Shown here: positions 6,949 to 14,913 of the stretch, in pieces
Numbering within the stretch: the first letter of the stretch is position 1
Layout: each line of letters starts with the position of its first letter
Assembly: GCA_018067055.1 (NCBI GenBank)
Contig: JAGPVK010000242.1
Coordinates: 1-17,085, forward strand
Reading direction: 5' to 3'
DNA length: 17,085 bases
DNA from: Sphingomonadales bacterium
GTDB lineage: Bacteria > Pseudomonadota > Alphaproteobacteria > Sphingomonadales > Sphingomonadaceae
Position numbers and translations under genes: made by a program
Notes under the pieces: generated by a model
Seen by the model: the letters and a program-made list of their open reading frames with translations, nothing else
Told to the model about the DNA's origin: nothing
Databases searched by the model: none

Positions 6949-8796
6949 CTAGCCTGCCTTTGTTGCTGCAATCCACTGGTCAACCCGCTGCTCCAATATG
7001 CCGAGCGGCAAGGCGCCGCCGCCCAGTACCACGTCATGGAAAGCGCGAATATCAAACTTGTCGCCCAGCTGCTCCTTGGCGCGTGCCCGCAATTCCAGGA
7101 TCTTGATCATCCCGATCTTGTAGCTGGTCGCCTGTCCCGGATTGACCAGATAGCGGCGCACTTCGGAGCGTACCGCCGCTTCCGGAATCGAGCTGTTTTC
7201 CAGGAAATAGGTCACCGCCTGCTCCTCGGTCCAACCCTTGCTGTGCATTCCGGTATCGACCACCAGCCGGATTGCCCGCCAGATCTCGCTGGTGAGCCGT
7301 CCGAATTCGGAATAGGGGTCCTGATAGCCGCCCATTTCCTTGGCCAGCGTCTCCGAATAGAGGCCCCAGCCCTCGCTATAGGCGGTATAGCCCGCTTGCG
7401 TGCGGAAGGTCGGAATGCCGGTCAGTTCTTGGGCGATGGAAATCTGCATATGATGGCCGGGCAGGCCCTCATGATAAGCGATCACTTCCAGAGTCGGGAT
7501 CGGCATCGCCCGCATATCGGACAGATGGGCATAATAGATGCCAGGCCGCGAGCCATCGGGCGTGCCGCTGCGATAATGCTGCGCCGCGCCATCCTGTTCG
7601 CGGAAGGATTCAACCCGGCGGACCTCCAGATCAGCCTTGGGCAATATGCCAAAATAGTCCGGCAACAGTTTTTTGATCGCGTCGATATGCGCCTTGGCCG
7701 CCGCGATATACTGATCCGCTCCGGCATCATCATCGGAGAAATAAAAGCGGTCATCTTCGCGGATATATTTGAAGAAAGCCTTGAGATCGCCGTCAAAACC
7801 GACCTTGTCCTTGACCGCTTCCATGTCGCTGCGCAGGCGCGCCACTTCGGACAGACCGAGATTGTGAATCGCATCGGCGGTCAGTTCGGTGGTCGTCTGG
7901 TTGGCAAGGCGATAATTATAGAAAGCCTGCCCGTTGGGCAGCGCACCGACTCCCTTGGGTGAAGCATCGGTATTCGCCATGTCCGCTTCATACCAGGCAA
8001 TGATCCGCTGATAGGCAGGCGCAAAGGCAGAATTGAGGGCCGCTCTCGCCTGTTCCCGCAACGTCGCGGCGCGCGCTTCGTCGATCGCGCCACTGTCGAC
8101 CAGTCCCTGCAGCTTCTCTTCGGTCGCGGTCCAGATGGCAGAAGGCTCGCCATCGTCAAACGGCGCACCGCTGATGATCTTGGTCGACTGATCGATCACC
8201 CCTTCATAGGCGAAACGGGGCGCACGGGTTCCCGCCGCTGCGTTGGTCTGCGCGCGAACGAGCAACTGATCAAGCGCGGTGGCGACGCCGGACAGGCGCT
8301 GGATGAAGCCCAGCATATCCGCTTCGGTCTCGACCTTGTGCGTGTTGATCAGAAAGGTCGGGAAAAACGACTGCAAGCCATTATGCTGATGCAGCACATA
8401 GCGATTAGTCCGGAACGGCAGGCCGGCTTCCGCCTGCTTCAGGTTGTAGGACCAGATGTCATAAGAGGTTTTCGCCTCGGGCGAGAGCTTGGCATAGTCA
8501 AACCGGCTTTTCATCTCCGCCACTGCATTGCGAAGCCAGGCCAGCTGCCGGTCCGCGCCAGCGTCGCTGAAATCGTCGATCAGGCCATAATCGGTCTTGC
8601 GGCCGATATAGGTCTGCTCAATCGGGCTGAACTTGAGCTCTTCTTCATATTTTTCATCGAACCATTTGTTGATCCGGTCGGTTTCGGTTTCGGCGGTCTG
8701 AACAACGCTCGCGGGCTGGGTAGCCAGGACAGCACCGGGCGTTGAGAAAGTCAGTCCAAGCAGGGCAGTGGAAAAGAGCAACGCGGTTTTGGTCAT
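6949..8796 (-). CDS. DUF885 family exported protein, metallopeptidase-like
   Basis: The protein is 615 aa, the normal length for the family. Residues 1-25 form a signal peptide (MTKTALLFSTALLGLTFS, likely cut after VLA at 25), so the protein is periplasmic or secreted. The conserved core YHEGLPGHHMQISIAQEL (about 441-458) holds the HEGxPGHH motif. It is followed by YSEGWGLYSETLAKEMG with Glu475. This pattern resembles the zinc sites of helical carboxypeptidases and M3-like peptidases, and related proteins have been described as dipeptidyl or carboxypeptidases. The exact substrate is inference. GAGGA lies about nine bases before the start. It stands alone between groEL and sdaA on the same strand; the groEL terminator separates it from the chaperonin operon. 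Confidence 0.85.
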   Translation of the reverse strand: MTKTALLFSTALLGLTFSTPGAVLATQPASVVQTAETETDRINKWFDEKYEEELKFSPIEQTYIGRKTDYGLIDDFSDAGADRQLAWLRNAVAEMKSRFDYAKLSPEAKTSYDIWSYNLKQAEAGLPFRTNRYVLHQHNGLQSFFPTFLINTHKVETEADMLGFIQRLSGVATALDQLLVRAQTNAAAGTRAPRFAYEGVIDQSTKIISGAPFDDGEPSAIWTATEEKLQGLVDSGAIDEARAATLREQARAALNSAFAPAYQRIIAWYEADMANTDASPKGVGALPNGQAFYNYRLANQTTTELTADAIHNLGLSEVARLRSDMEAVKDKVGFDGDLKAFFKYIREDDRFYFSDDDAGADQYIAAAKAHIDAIKKLLPDYFGILPKADLEVRRVESFREQDGAAQHYRSGTPDGSRPGIYYAHLSDMRAMPIPTLEVIAYHEGLPGHHMQISIAQELTGIPTFRTQAGYTAYSEGWGLYSETLAKEMGGYQDPYSEFGRLTSEIWRAIRLVVDTGMHSKGWTEEQAVTYFLENSSIPEAAVRSEVRRYLVNPGQATSYKIGMIKILELRARAKEQLGDKFDIRAFHDVVLGGGALPLGILEQRVDQWIAATKAG

Positions 8797-8883
8797 GCAA
8801 TATCATCCTCGGGGAAGTTATATTTCGAACCCTGCATGACATAACCAACAGGCTTTGGAAACATGCTGAACGCCGGGATAGAT

Positions 8884-8913
8884 AAAAAAGGGCCGGAAGT
8901 TTCCTTCCAGCCC
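8884..8913 (-). terminator. Intrinsic terminator of groESL
   Basis: Read on the minus strand, GGGCTGGAAG, a GAAA tetraloop and CTTCCGGCCC form a continuous 10-bp stem with one G-U pair, followed directly by six T residues (plus-strand A-run at 8884-8889). It lies about 40 bases after the groEL stop, the classic rho-independent arrangement. Confidence 0.93.
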
Positions 8914-8952
8914 CTCTTGTTGGTTTCAGCGTCAGCTGAGTGGTTTGGGTGT

Positions 8953-10617
<1,665 letters not shown>

Positions 10618-10649
10618 TTAAATGATTGAAATGATGATGGGAGAAGCGC

Positions 10650-10940
10650 TTATTTCTCGAGAATGCCGAGAATATCGCTTTCCTTCATGATGATCAGCTC
10701 TTCGCCGTCGACGGTGACTTCCGTGCCGGACCATTTGCCGAACAGAATCTTGTCGCCTTTTTTGACGTCGAGTGGCGTGGCTTTGCCATTGTCGTCTTTC
10801 AGGCCGTTACCGACTGCGATAACCTTGCCTTCGGATGGCTTTTCCTGCGCACTATCCGGAATGATGATACCGCCTGCGGTCTTTGCGTCCGCTTCAACGC
10901 GGCGCACCAGTACACGGTCATGTAATGGACGAAATTTCAT
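10650..10940 (-). CDS. groES: Co-chaperonin GroES (Hsp10)
   Basis: The protein is 96 aa from the ATG at 10940, where AGGGAAA lies six bases upstream and the sequence begins [14 protein letters not shown] as in all GroES. The frame runs seven codons further upstream (to 10961), but that extension is leader sequence and contains the ribosome-binding site. Signatures include [24 protein letters not shown] (the mobile loop that docks on GroEL, about 16-33) and the ending with [10 protein letters not shown]. It forms the seven-membered lid of the GroEL chamber. It is first in the groES-groEL operon, with the CIRCE element 78 bases upstream of the start. Confidence 0.99.
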   Translation of the reverse strand: MKFRPLHDRVLVRRVEADAKTAGGIIIPDSAQEKPSEGKVIAVGNGLKDDNGKATPLDVKKGDKILFGKWSGTEVTVDGEELIIMKESDILGILEK

Positions 10941-11018
10941 AGATTTCCCTTTCTTGTCCAATCCAAAACTCTCTGGACCAGCTTTGGCGGCCGGTATTGA
11001 GAGCAGAATCTGTGTGAA

Positions 11019-11045
11019 TTAGCACTCTCTCCTTTCGAGTGCTAA
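11019..11045 (-). promoter_or_regulatory. CIRCE operator (HrcA binding site)
   Basis: TTAGCACTC (11019-11027), nine spacer bases, then GAGTGCTAA (11037-11045) is a perfect match to the CIRCE consensus. The HrcA repressor binds this site in DNA and releases it when GroEL is titrated by misfolded protein. It lies 78 bases before the groES start and is the expected feedback switch for groESL. hrcA itself is not in the window. Confidence 0.97.
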
Positions 11046-11052
11046 CGATGTG

Positions 11053-11080
11053 CATGTAGTAGTTATTCATCTGCCGTCAA
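11053..11080 (-). promoter_or_regulatory. Possible groESL promoter
   Basis: On the minus strand a good -35 hexamer TTGACG (plus 11075-11080) is followed after 16 bases by TACATG (plus 11053-11058), a weak -10. This would put the transcript start at or inside the CIRCE element, where a repressor would block it. The -10 match is poor and a heat-shock sigma (RpoH) promoter is not clearly visible, so this is tentative. Confidence 0.4.
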
Positions 11081-11177
11081 GGGATAGGGCGGAAAATATT
11101 TCGTTCGATTTTTGTTGGATTTCCAAGGCATTGCGATTCGTTTTTCTGACAATCCGCATTGCTACGGGGGGTGCTGT

Positions 11178-11203
11178 GTAACCGGATCATCAAATATTCC
11201 GAA
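11178..11203 (+). promoter_or_regulatory. Candidate SigF (ECF) promoter of the bufferin operon
   Basis: GTAACC (11178-11183), 16 bases, then CGAA (11200-11203). The -35 AAC core and a CG-containing -10 are typical of ECF-type promoters, and I recall a similar motif for Caulobacter SigF targets. The transcript would start near 11208-11213, leaving a leader of about 55 bases before bufA1. An identically spaced copy occurs at 13102-13127. The encoded SigF lies at the end of this same operon, so autoregulation is likely. Confidence 0.7.
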
Positions 11204-11211
11204 TGTCATTT

Positions 11212-11233
11212 CGAGCCCGTTTTGGCGGGTTCG
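11212..11233 (+). promoter_or_regulatory. Hairpin at the predicted 5' end of the bufA1 transcript
   Basis: CGAGCCCG (11212-11219) and CGGGTTCG (11226-11233) form an eight-pair stem with one G-U pair and a TTTTGG loop. It begins at or within a few bases of the start site predicted from the SigF-type promoter. It leaves the AGAGAGGA ribosome-binding site free. Such a 5'-terminal stem usually protects mRNA from decay; that role here is inference. Confidence 0.5.
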
Positions 11234-11266
11234 GACCTGTCCCCCGATTTTCAGAGAGGAATTTAT

Positions 11267-11560
11267 ATGTCTGCCATGATCAAAACCACCGCCGCTGCCG
11301 CCGCCCTGGCCGCTGCTGCAACCCTGTCCCTGTCTGCCACCGCTGCCCAGGCCGCAGGTGCCAAGGAAAAATGCTTCGGCGTCGCGCTTGCCGGCAAGAA
11401 TGACTGCGCCGCCGGACCGGGTACCAGCTGCGCTGGCACTTCGACCGCCGATTATCAGGGCAATGCCTGGAAATATGTCGCCAAGGGCGAATGCGTCAAG
11501 CTGGGCGGTTCGCTGACCGCGAAAGCCGGCAATGCGAAACCGGTTCCCAAAAAGGACTGA
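11267..11560 (+). CDS. bufA1: Bufferin precursor peptide BufA1 (DUF2282)
   Basis: The precursor is 97 aa from the ATG at 11267, chosen because AGAGAGGA lies six bases upstream; longer readings upstream would run across the promoter and hairpin. Residues 1-29 form a Sec-type signal peptide with an Ala-rich core, likely cut after AQA at 29, so the mature peptide of about 68 aa is periplasmic. The core has four cysteines, Cys36 (EKCFGVA), Cys47 (KNDCAAG), Cys55 (SCAGTS) and Cys76 (KGEC), and the conserved [13 protein letters not shown] ending, the DUF2282 signature. In studied bufferins, MNIO enzymes convert some of these cysteines to thiooxazoles and the product binds copper; I recall Cys II and III being modified and I and IV bridged. 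The gene heads an operon with its own modification enzymes and sigma factor. Confidence 0.92.
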   Translation: MSAMIKTTAAAAALAAAATLSLSATAAQAAGAKEKCFGVALAGKNDCAAGPGTSCAGTSTADYQGNAWKYVAKGECVKLGGSLTAKAGNAKPVPKKD

Positions 11561-11578
11561 ACGCGCTAAATTCCGTGG

Positions 11579-12493
11579 ATGGCCGCTATTCCTGATCCTC
11601 ACGTTTCGTCGGCGGCGACTGTGCCGCGCTCCCTCCCCCCATCGGGCGGCATAGGTCTCAAGTCGGTGCATTATCAGAATGTACTGGATGATGCCGCAGA
11701 GACGAGACGCCCATCCTGGGTTGAGGTTCATCCACAGAATTACTTCGGCGATGGCGGCCCGGCACACCGCTGGCTCACCGCCATCGCCGGGGTCTATCCC
11801 CTGAGCTTCCACAGCGTCGGCCTGTCGCTGGGCAGCGCTGGCGGGCTTAACGCCGATGATCTGGACAAGCTCGCTGTGCTCTGCGACCGCTACCAGCCGG
11901 CGATGGTGTCCGACCATCTCAGCTGGAGCGGCAACGCCCATGACCGCTACCCGGATCTGCTCCCTATTCCCTATACGCAAGAAGCGCTCGACCATTTCGC
12001 CGGCGAAATCGGCAAGGTGCAGGACCGGCTCCAGCGTTCAATCCTGATCGAGAACCCGTCCCGCTACCTTTCCTATCGCGACGACGAGATGAGTGAGACC
12101 GACTTCATCGACACACTCTGCCGCAAGGCCGGCTGCGGCCTGCTCTTCGACATCAACAATGTCGAGGTGACCGCGACCAATGTCGGCCTGGATATGGAAG
12201 CCTATATCGACGCAATCGATCCGGGAATCGTCGGCGAAATCCATCTCGCCGGCCACGCCCGCGAAGATCACGACAGCGGCCCGCTATTGATCGACGATCA
12301 TGGTTCGATCGTCAGCGACATCAGCTGGAACCTCTATCGACGCTTCATCACCCGCGCCGGCGCCAAGCCGACGCTGATCGAATGGGACAGCAATATTCCC
12401 GAATATGCCGTGCTGATGGCCGAAGTCGCCAAGGTCGAAGCCACCCTCGCCAACCAGCAAGCCAGCGAACCCCGCCATGCCATCGCTCGCTGA
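11579..12493 (+). CDS. bufB: MNIO-family bufferin-modifying enzyme BufB (DUF692)
   Basis: The protein is 304 aa. It is a TIM-barrel multinuclear non-heme iron-dependent oxidase, the enzyme class that oxidises cysteines in RiPP precursors. The metal-site motifs follow in order: SFHSVGLSLGS with His78, MVSDHLSW with His113, ILIENPSRYL with Glu158, LLFDINNVEVTATN with Asp191 and Asn194, EIHLAGHARED with His222 and His226, IDDHGS with His241, and LIEWD with Glu268 and Asp270. None of the expected residues is missing. It acts in the cytoplasm on the BufA1 precursor before export. The ribosome-binding site is weak (GTGG directly before the ATG) and the gap to bufA1 is 18 bases, so coupling to bufA1 translation is possible. 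Its end overlaps bufC by 17 bases. Confidence 0.95.
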   Translation: MAAIPDPHVSSAATVPRSLPPSGGIGLKSVHYQNVLDDAAETRRPSWVEVHPQNYFGDGGPAHRWLTAIAGVYPLSFHSVGLSLGSAGGLNADDLDKLAVLCDRYQPAMVSDHLSWSGNAHDRYPDLLPIPYTQEALDHFAGEIGKVQDRLQRSILIENPSRYLSYRDDEMSETDFIDTLCRKAGCGLLFDINNVEVTATNVGLDMEAYIDAIDPGIVGEIHLAGHAREDHDSGPLLIDDHGSIVSDISWNLYRRFITRAGAKPTLIEWDSNIPEYAVLMAEVAKVEATLANQQASEPRHAIAR

Positions 12494-13205
12494 AGGCCAG
12501 GCGCGCTTCATCGCCTGCCTGCAAAAAGGCCCGGCCCATTTCCCCGATGATATGTTTGCCGAGGACAAGACGCGCGCGCTGCTTGGTCTGAAAGCGCACG
12601 CCAATACGATCTCGCACGCCCGGCTGGTCGCACTGGAACATGCCTATCCCAAATTGCACGCGCATCTGGGACATGACGTCTTCCATGCCCTGTCCCGCGA
12701 TTATGTCGAACAGGACCATATATTGATCTGCGACATCAACGGGATTGCTGCCGACTTTGCCGCATTTCTCTTGGCCCGGGGCTGCGATGCCAGCGCCGTC
12801 GATCTTGCCCGGATCGAGTGGGCCTGGCTCGAAAGCTATCGCAGCGCTGAAGCCGGGCCGCTCGCCCTGACCGACATCGCCGATCTGGCCGAGGCCGAAC
12901 TGCTTGCCTTCCCGCTGCGCGCCCATCCGGCCCTGCGTCTGATCACCCTCACCGCACCCTTGTCCGCGGAGCTCGCCGAACTGGGCGAGACCCGGTCGCC
13001 CGCGCTGATGATCGTTCGTCCGCAGGCCCGGATATTGTTCCATCCGCTGACGGTGGCAGAGCATGGCATTGCAGAAAAAATATCCGAATCCGCAACCATG
13101 GGTAACCTTTTGCAATATGCCCTCGAACTGGGAGATGAAGCGACCGCGATGCAGCATATTGTCATGCTGATTCAGGCTGGAGCGTTGGCGCACATCGAGG
13201 GGTAG
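12477..13205 (+). CDS. bufC: Bufferin maturation partner BufC (DUF2063)
   Basis: The protein is 242 aa with an N-terminal DUF2063 domain (about 8-95) containing LKAHANTISHARLVALEHAYPKLHAHLGHDVFHALSRDYVEQ, and a C-terminal domain ending in the helical part with LLQYALELGDEA. Proteins of this type partner MNIO enzymes and are thought to present the precursor peptide to BufB; they have no catalytic residues I can identify. Its ATG lies inside the bufB end (17-base overlap), which indicates translational coupling and a fixed enzyme-partner ratio. A GTAACC-N16-CGAA promoter-like sequence is embedded in codons near its 3' end, upstream of bufD. Confidence 0.92.
   Translation: MPSLAEGQARFIACLQKGPAHFPDDMFAEDKTRALLGLKAHANTISHARLVALEHAYPKLHAHLGHDVFHALSRDYVEQDHILICDINGIAADFAAFLLARGCDASAVDLARIEWAWLESYRSAEAGPLALTDIADLAEAELLAFPLRAHPALRLITLTAPLSAELAELGETRSPALMIVRPQARILFHPLTVAEHGIAEKISESATMGNLLQYALELGDEATAMQHIVMLIQAGALAHIEG
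13102..13127 (+). promoter_or_regulatory. Second GTAACC-N16-CGAA promoter-like site inside bufC
   Basis: GTAACC at 13102-13107 is followed by exactly 16 bases and then CGAA at 13124-13127, the same -35, spacing and -10 as the candidate promoter before bufA1. It starts 109 bases before the bufD ATG and could give a shorter transcript for bufD, sigF and nrsF. I found no third copy in the window. It lies in coding sequence, so chance cannot be excluded. Confidence 0.4.
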
Positions 13206-13210
13206 AGACA

Positions 13211-13669
13211 ATGAAAGCGATACCGAAGAAACTGATACGCGCGGTTAGTGGTGCCGTTCCGGAGGGAATCGCCCTGCTGTTCACCCGGATCGCGCTTGCC
13301 GGAATTTTCTGGCGTTCGGCCCGCACCAAGGTCGAGGACGGCAGCTTTCTGACGATCAAGGACACGACCTTTTTCCAGTTTTCGGATGCACCGTTCAACC
13401 AGGTGCCGATCCTCAACGGAGACCTGGGTGCCTATGTCACCACCTATACCGAGCATTTGCTGCCGATATTGTTGCTGCTCGGACTGGCGACGCGGATCGG
13501 GGCGCTGGGTGTTCTCGGCATGACCCTGGTGATCCAGACATTTGTCTTTCCGGAAATGGCGGTCTGGTGGCAGACCCATATCCTGTGGGTGGCAATGGCA
13601 CTGATCCTGATCGTGCGTGGCGGCGGGATATTCTCGCTGGACCGGCTGATAGGGCACAGGTTCGGCTGA
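13211..13669 (+). CDS. bufD: DoxX-family membrane protein of the bufferin operon
   Basis: The protein is 152 aa with about four membrane helices (roughly 17-35, 82-98, 99-113 and 122-137). The DoxX family features are LFTRIALAGIFWRSARTKVED near the N-terminus, then LLGLATRIGALGVLGMTLVIQTFVFP. DoxX proteins are quinone- or redox-linked inner-membrane proteins in several systems. DoxX genes are regular companions of bufferin and related MNIO operons, where their exact task (disulfide or redox handling, or export support) is not known to me. GAGGGG at the end of bufC lies eight bases before the ATG and the gap to bufC is five bases. sigF begins four bases after its stop. Confidence 0.88.
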   Translation: MKAIPKKLIRAVSGAVPEGIALLFTRIALAGIFWRSARTKVEDGSFLTIKDTTFFQFSDAPFNQVPILNGDLGAYVTTYTEHLLPILLLLGLATRIGALGVLGMTLVIQTFVFPEMAVWWQTHILWVAMALILIVRGGGIFSLDRLIGHRFG

Positions 13670-13673
13670 CCCG

Positions 13674-14198
13674 ATGATCGCCAATGAAGAAACATTCCGT
13701 CATCTGATGATCAAGGCGCAGGGTGGCGACAGGCTCTGCTATTCCAGCCTGCTCATCGAATGCGAGAAATGGCTGCGGCGCTATTATGCGCGCAAGATCA
13801 ACCCGGCGGCGATCGATGATCTGGTGCAGGAGACGCTGATCTCGGTCCACCGCAAGCGGGCAAGCTATGATCCGGACCGGGCATTTCTCCCCTGGCTCGC
13901 CGCGATCGGCCGCTACCGCTGGATCGACAGTCTGCGCAAGATCTACCGGCACGAGCACGACCAGCTCTATGAGGAAATGGTCGCCGATCCACAGGACGAG
14001 GACGTGACCGCCAAGGTCAGCCTCGAACGGCTGCTCGGCATGATCCCGCAAAAACAGGCGGACGTGATCAGCCTCGTCAAGATCGAAGGCCTCAGCATTG
14101 TCGAGGCTTCTGCGAAAACCGGCCAGTCTGAATCTTTGGTCAAAGTGAATATCCATCGGGGCCTCAAGAAAATGAGCGCCCTAATCGAGAGTGAGTGA
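13674..14198 (+). CDS. sigF: ECF RNA polymerase sigma factor, SigF type
   Basis: The protein is 174 aa. A sigma-2 domain (about 12-92) contains IDDLVQETLISVHRKRASYDP and FLPWLAAIGRYRWIDSLRK. A sigma-4 domain (about 112-167) contains LGMIPQKQADVISLVKIEGLSIVEASAKTG and the recognition helix SESLVKVNIHRGLKKM. This is a minimal ECF sigma factor. The partner gene directly downstream encodes a DUF1109 membrane anti-sigma, and the genes upstream are the bufferin set; that combination points to the Caulobacter SigF type, reported to respond to heavy metals. It probably directs RNA polymerase to the GTAACC-N16-CGAA sites here. It lies four bases after bufD. Confidence 0.93.
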   Translation: MIANEETFRHLMIKAQGGDRLCYSSLLIECEKWLRRYYARKINPAAIDDLVQETLISVHRKRASYDPDRAFLPWLAAIGRYRWIDSLRKIYRHEHDQLYEEMVADPQDEDVTAKVSLERLLGMIPQKQADVISLVKIEGLSIVEASAKTGQSESLVKVNIHRGLKKMSALIESE

Positions 14199-14199
14199 G

Positions 14200-14841
14200 A
14201 TGAGTGGATCTGCAAATAGCCTGATCGAAGGTCTGGTCGAGGAACTGGAACCGGTCCGGACATTGAAACCGAAAAGCGGACTGGCGATTGTCGGCATTAT
14301 CACATTGATCGCGGTCATCACCGTGGCGGCTACGCTTGGCGTGCGCAATGACCTGATGATCGGCATGGCCGACGAGATGTTCTTTCTGCGCAGCGGCATG
14401 TTGCTGATGCTTGGTATCGCCACCGCGATGACCGTGGTCAATATGGCGCGACCCGGTGTCGGAAAACTGAGCCGTGGCTGGATCTGGGCGTTGTTCACCG
14501 CAGCCCTGTTCCCACTGACCGCCGCGATCATGAGCGCGATCAACATGCCGCCGGTGGAGGCCTTGCGCCCGATGGAAGGCCTGAAATGCCTGACCGTCAG
14601 CGGGATCGCGGCGCTGGCCATCGGTGGCGGCCTGACGCTGTGGCTGCGGCAAGGCGCGCCAACGTCACCGGAACGTGCAGGCTGGTTGGTCGGCATCGCC
14701 TCCGGTGCGCTGGGGGCTGCGGCTTATAATATCCATTGCCCGTTCAACGACATTTATTATGTCGGACTGTGGTTCACGATCCCCGTCATCGTCAGCGCCA
14801 TCATCGGCCGGTTGGTCGTCCCGCATCTTATCCGCTGGTAA
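14200..14841 (+). CDS. nrsF: Membrane anti-sigma factor NrsF (DUF1109)
   Basis: The protein is 213 aa from the ATG at 14200, one base after the sigF stop, with GAGAG and GTGAG just upstream. A GTG at 14191, overlapping sigF, is an alternative that adds three residues. There are six membrane helices (about 27-46, 60-82, 93-114, 130-149, 161-178 and 187-208). DUF1109 proteins hold their cognate ECF sigma at the inner membrane and release it on metal stress. Two cysteines stand out, Cys130 (GLKCLT) and Cys180 (NIHCPFND). They match, within a residue, the two I recall as essential for sensing in Caulobacter NrsF. The HCPFND block followed by GLWFTIPV is a DUF1109 signature. It ends the bufferin operon; no intrinsic terminator is visible after it. 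Confidence 0.92.
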   Translation: MSGSANSLIEGLVEELEPVRTLKPKSGLAIVGIITLIAVITVAATLGVRNDLMIGMADEMFFLRSGMLLMLGIATAMTVVNMARPGVGKLSRGWIWALFTAALFPLTAAIMSAINMPPVEALRPMEGLKCLTVSGIAALAIGGGLTLWLRQGAPTSPERAGWLVGIASGALGAAAYNIHCPFNDIYYVGLWFTIPVIVSAIIGRLVVPHLIRW

Positions 14842-14913
14842 TATCCGGTCTCGATCCCATATAGGACGGGTCAATCCGGTCAAAATGGGGCCGGTCGAAA
14901 TAGGGATGGAAAT

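Noticed and set aside
4232..6952. 906-codon open frame on the plus strand across sdaA and the MBL-fold gene
   Set aside because: It is antisense to two well-recognised genes, shows no domain, and is rich in Arg, His, Gln and Pro as expected for the complement of GC-biased codons. Both genes on the other strand have intact motifs.
10941..10961. Seven-codon N-terminal extension of GroES
   Set aside because: It covers the AGGGAAA ribosome-binding site, and GroES proteins begin at [10 protein letters not shown].
11159..11266. Upstream extension of the bufA1 reading frame
   Set aside because: It would place the promoter and leader hairpin inside the gene and remove the clear signal peptide from the N-terminus; AGAGAGGA marks the ATG at 11267.
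11162..11995. Minus-strand open frame over bufA1 and the start of bufB
   Set aside because: It is a shadow of two strongly recognised plus-strand genes and crosses the SigF-type promoter and hairpin.
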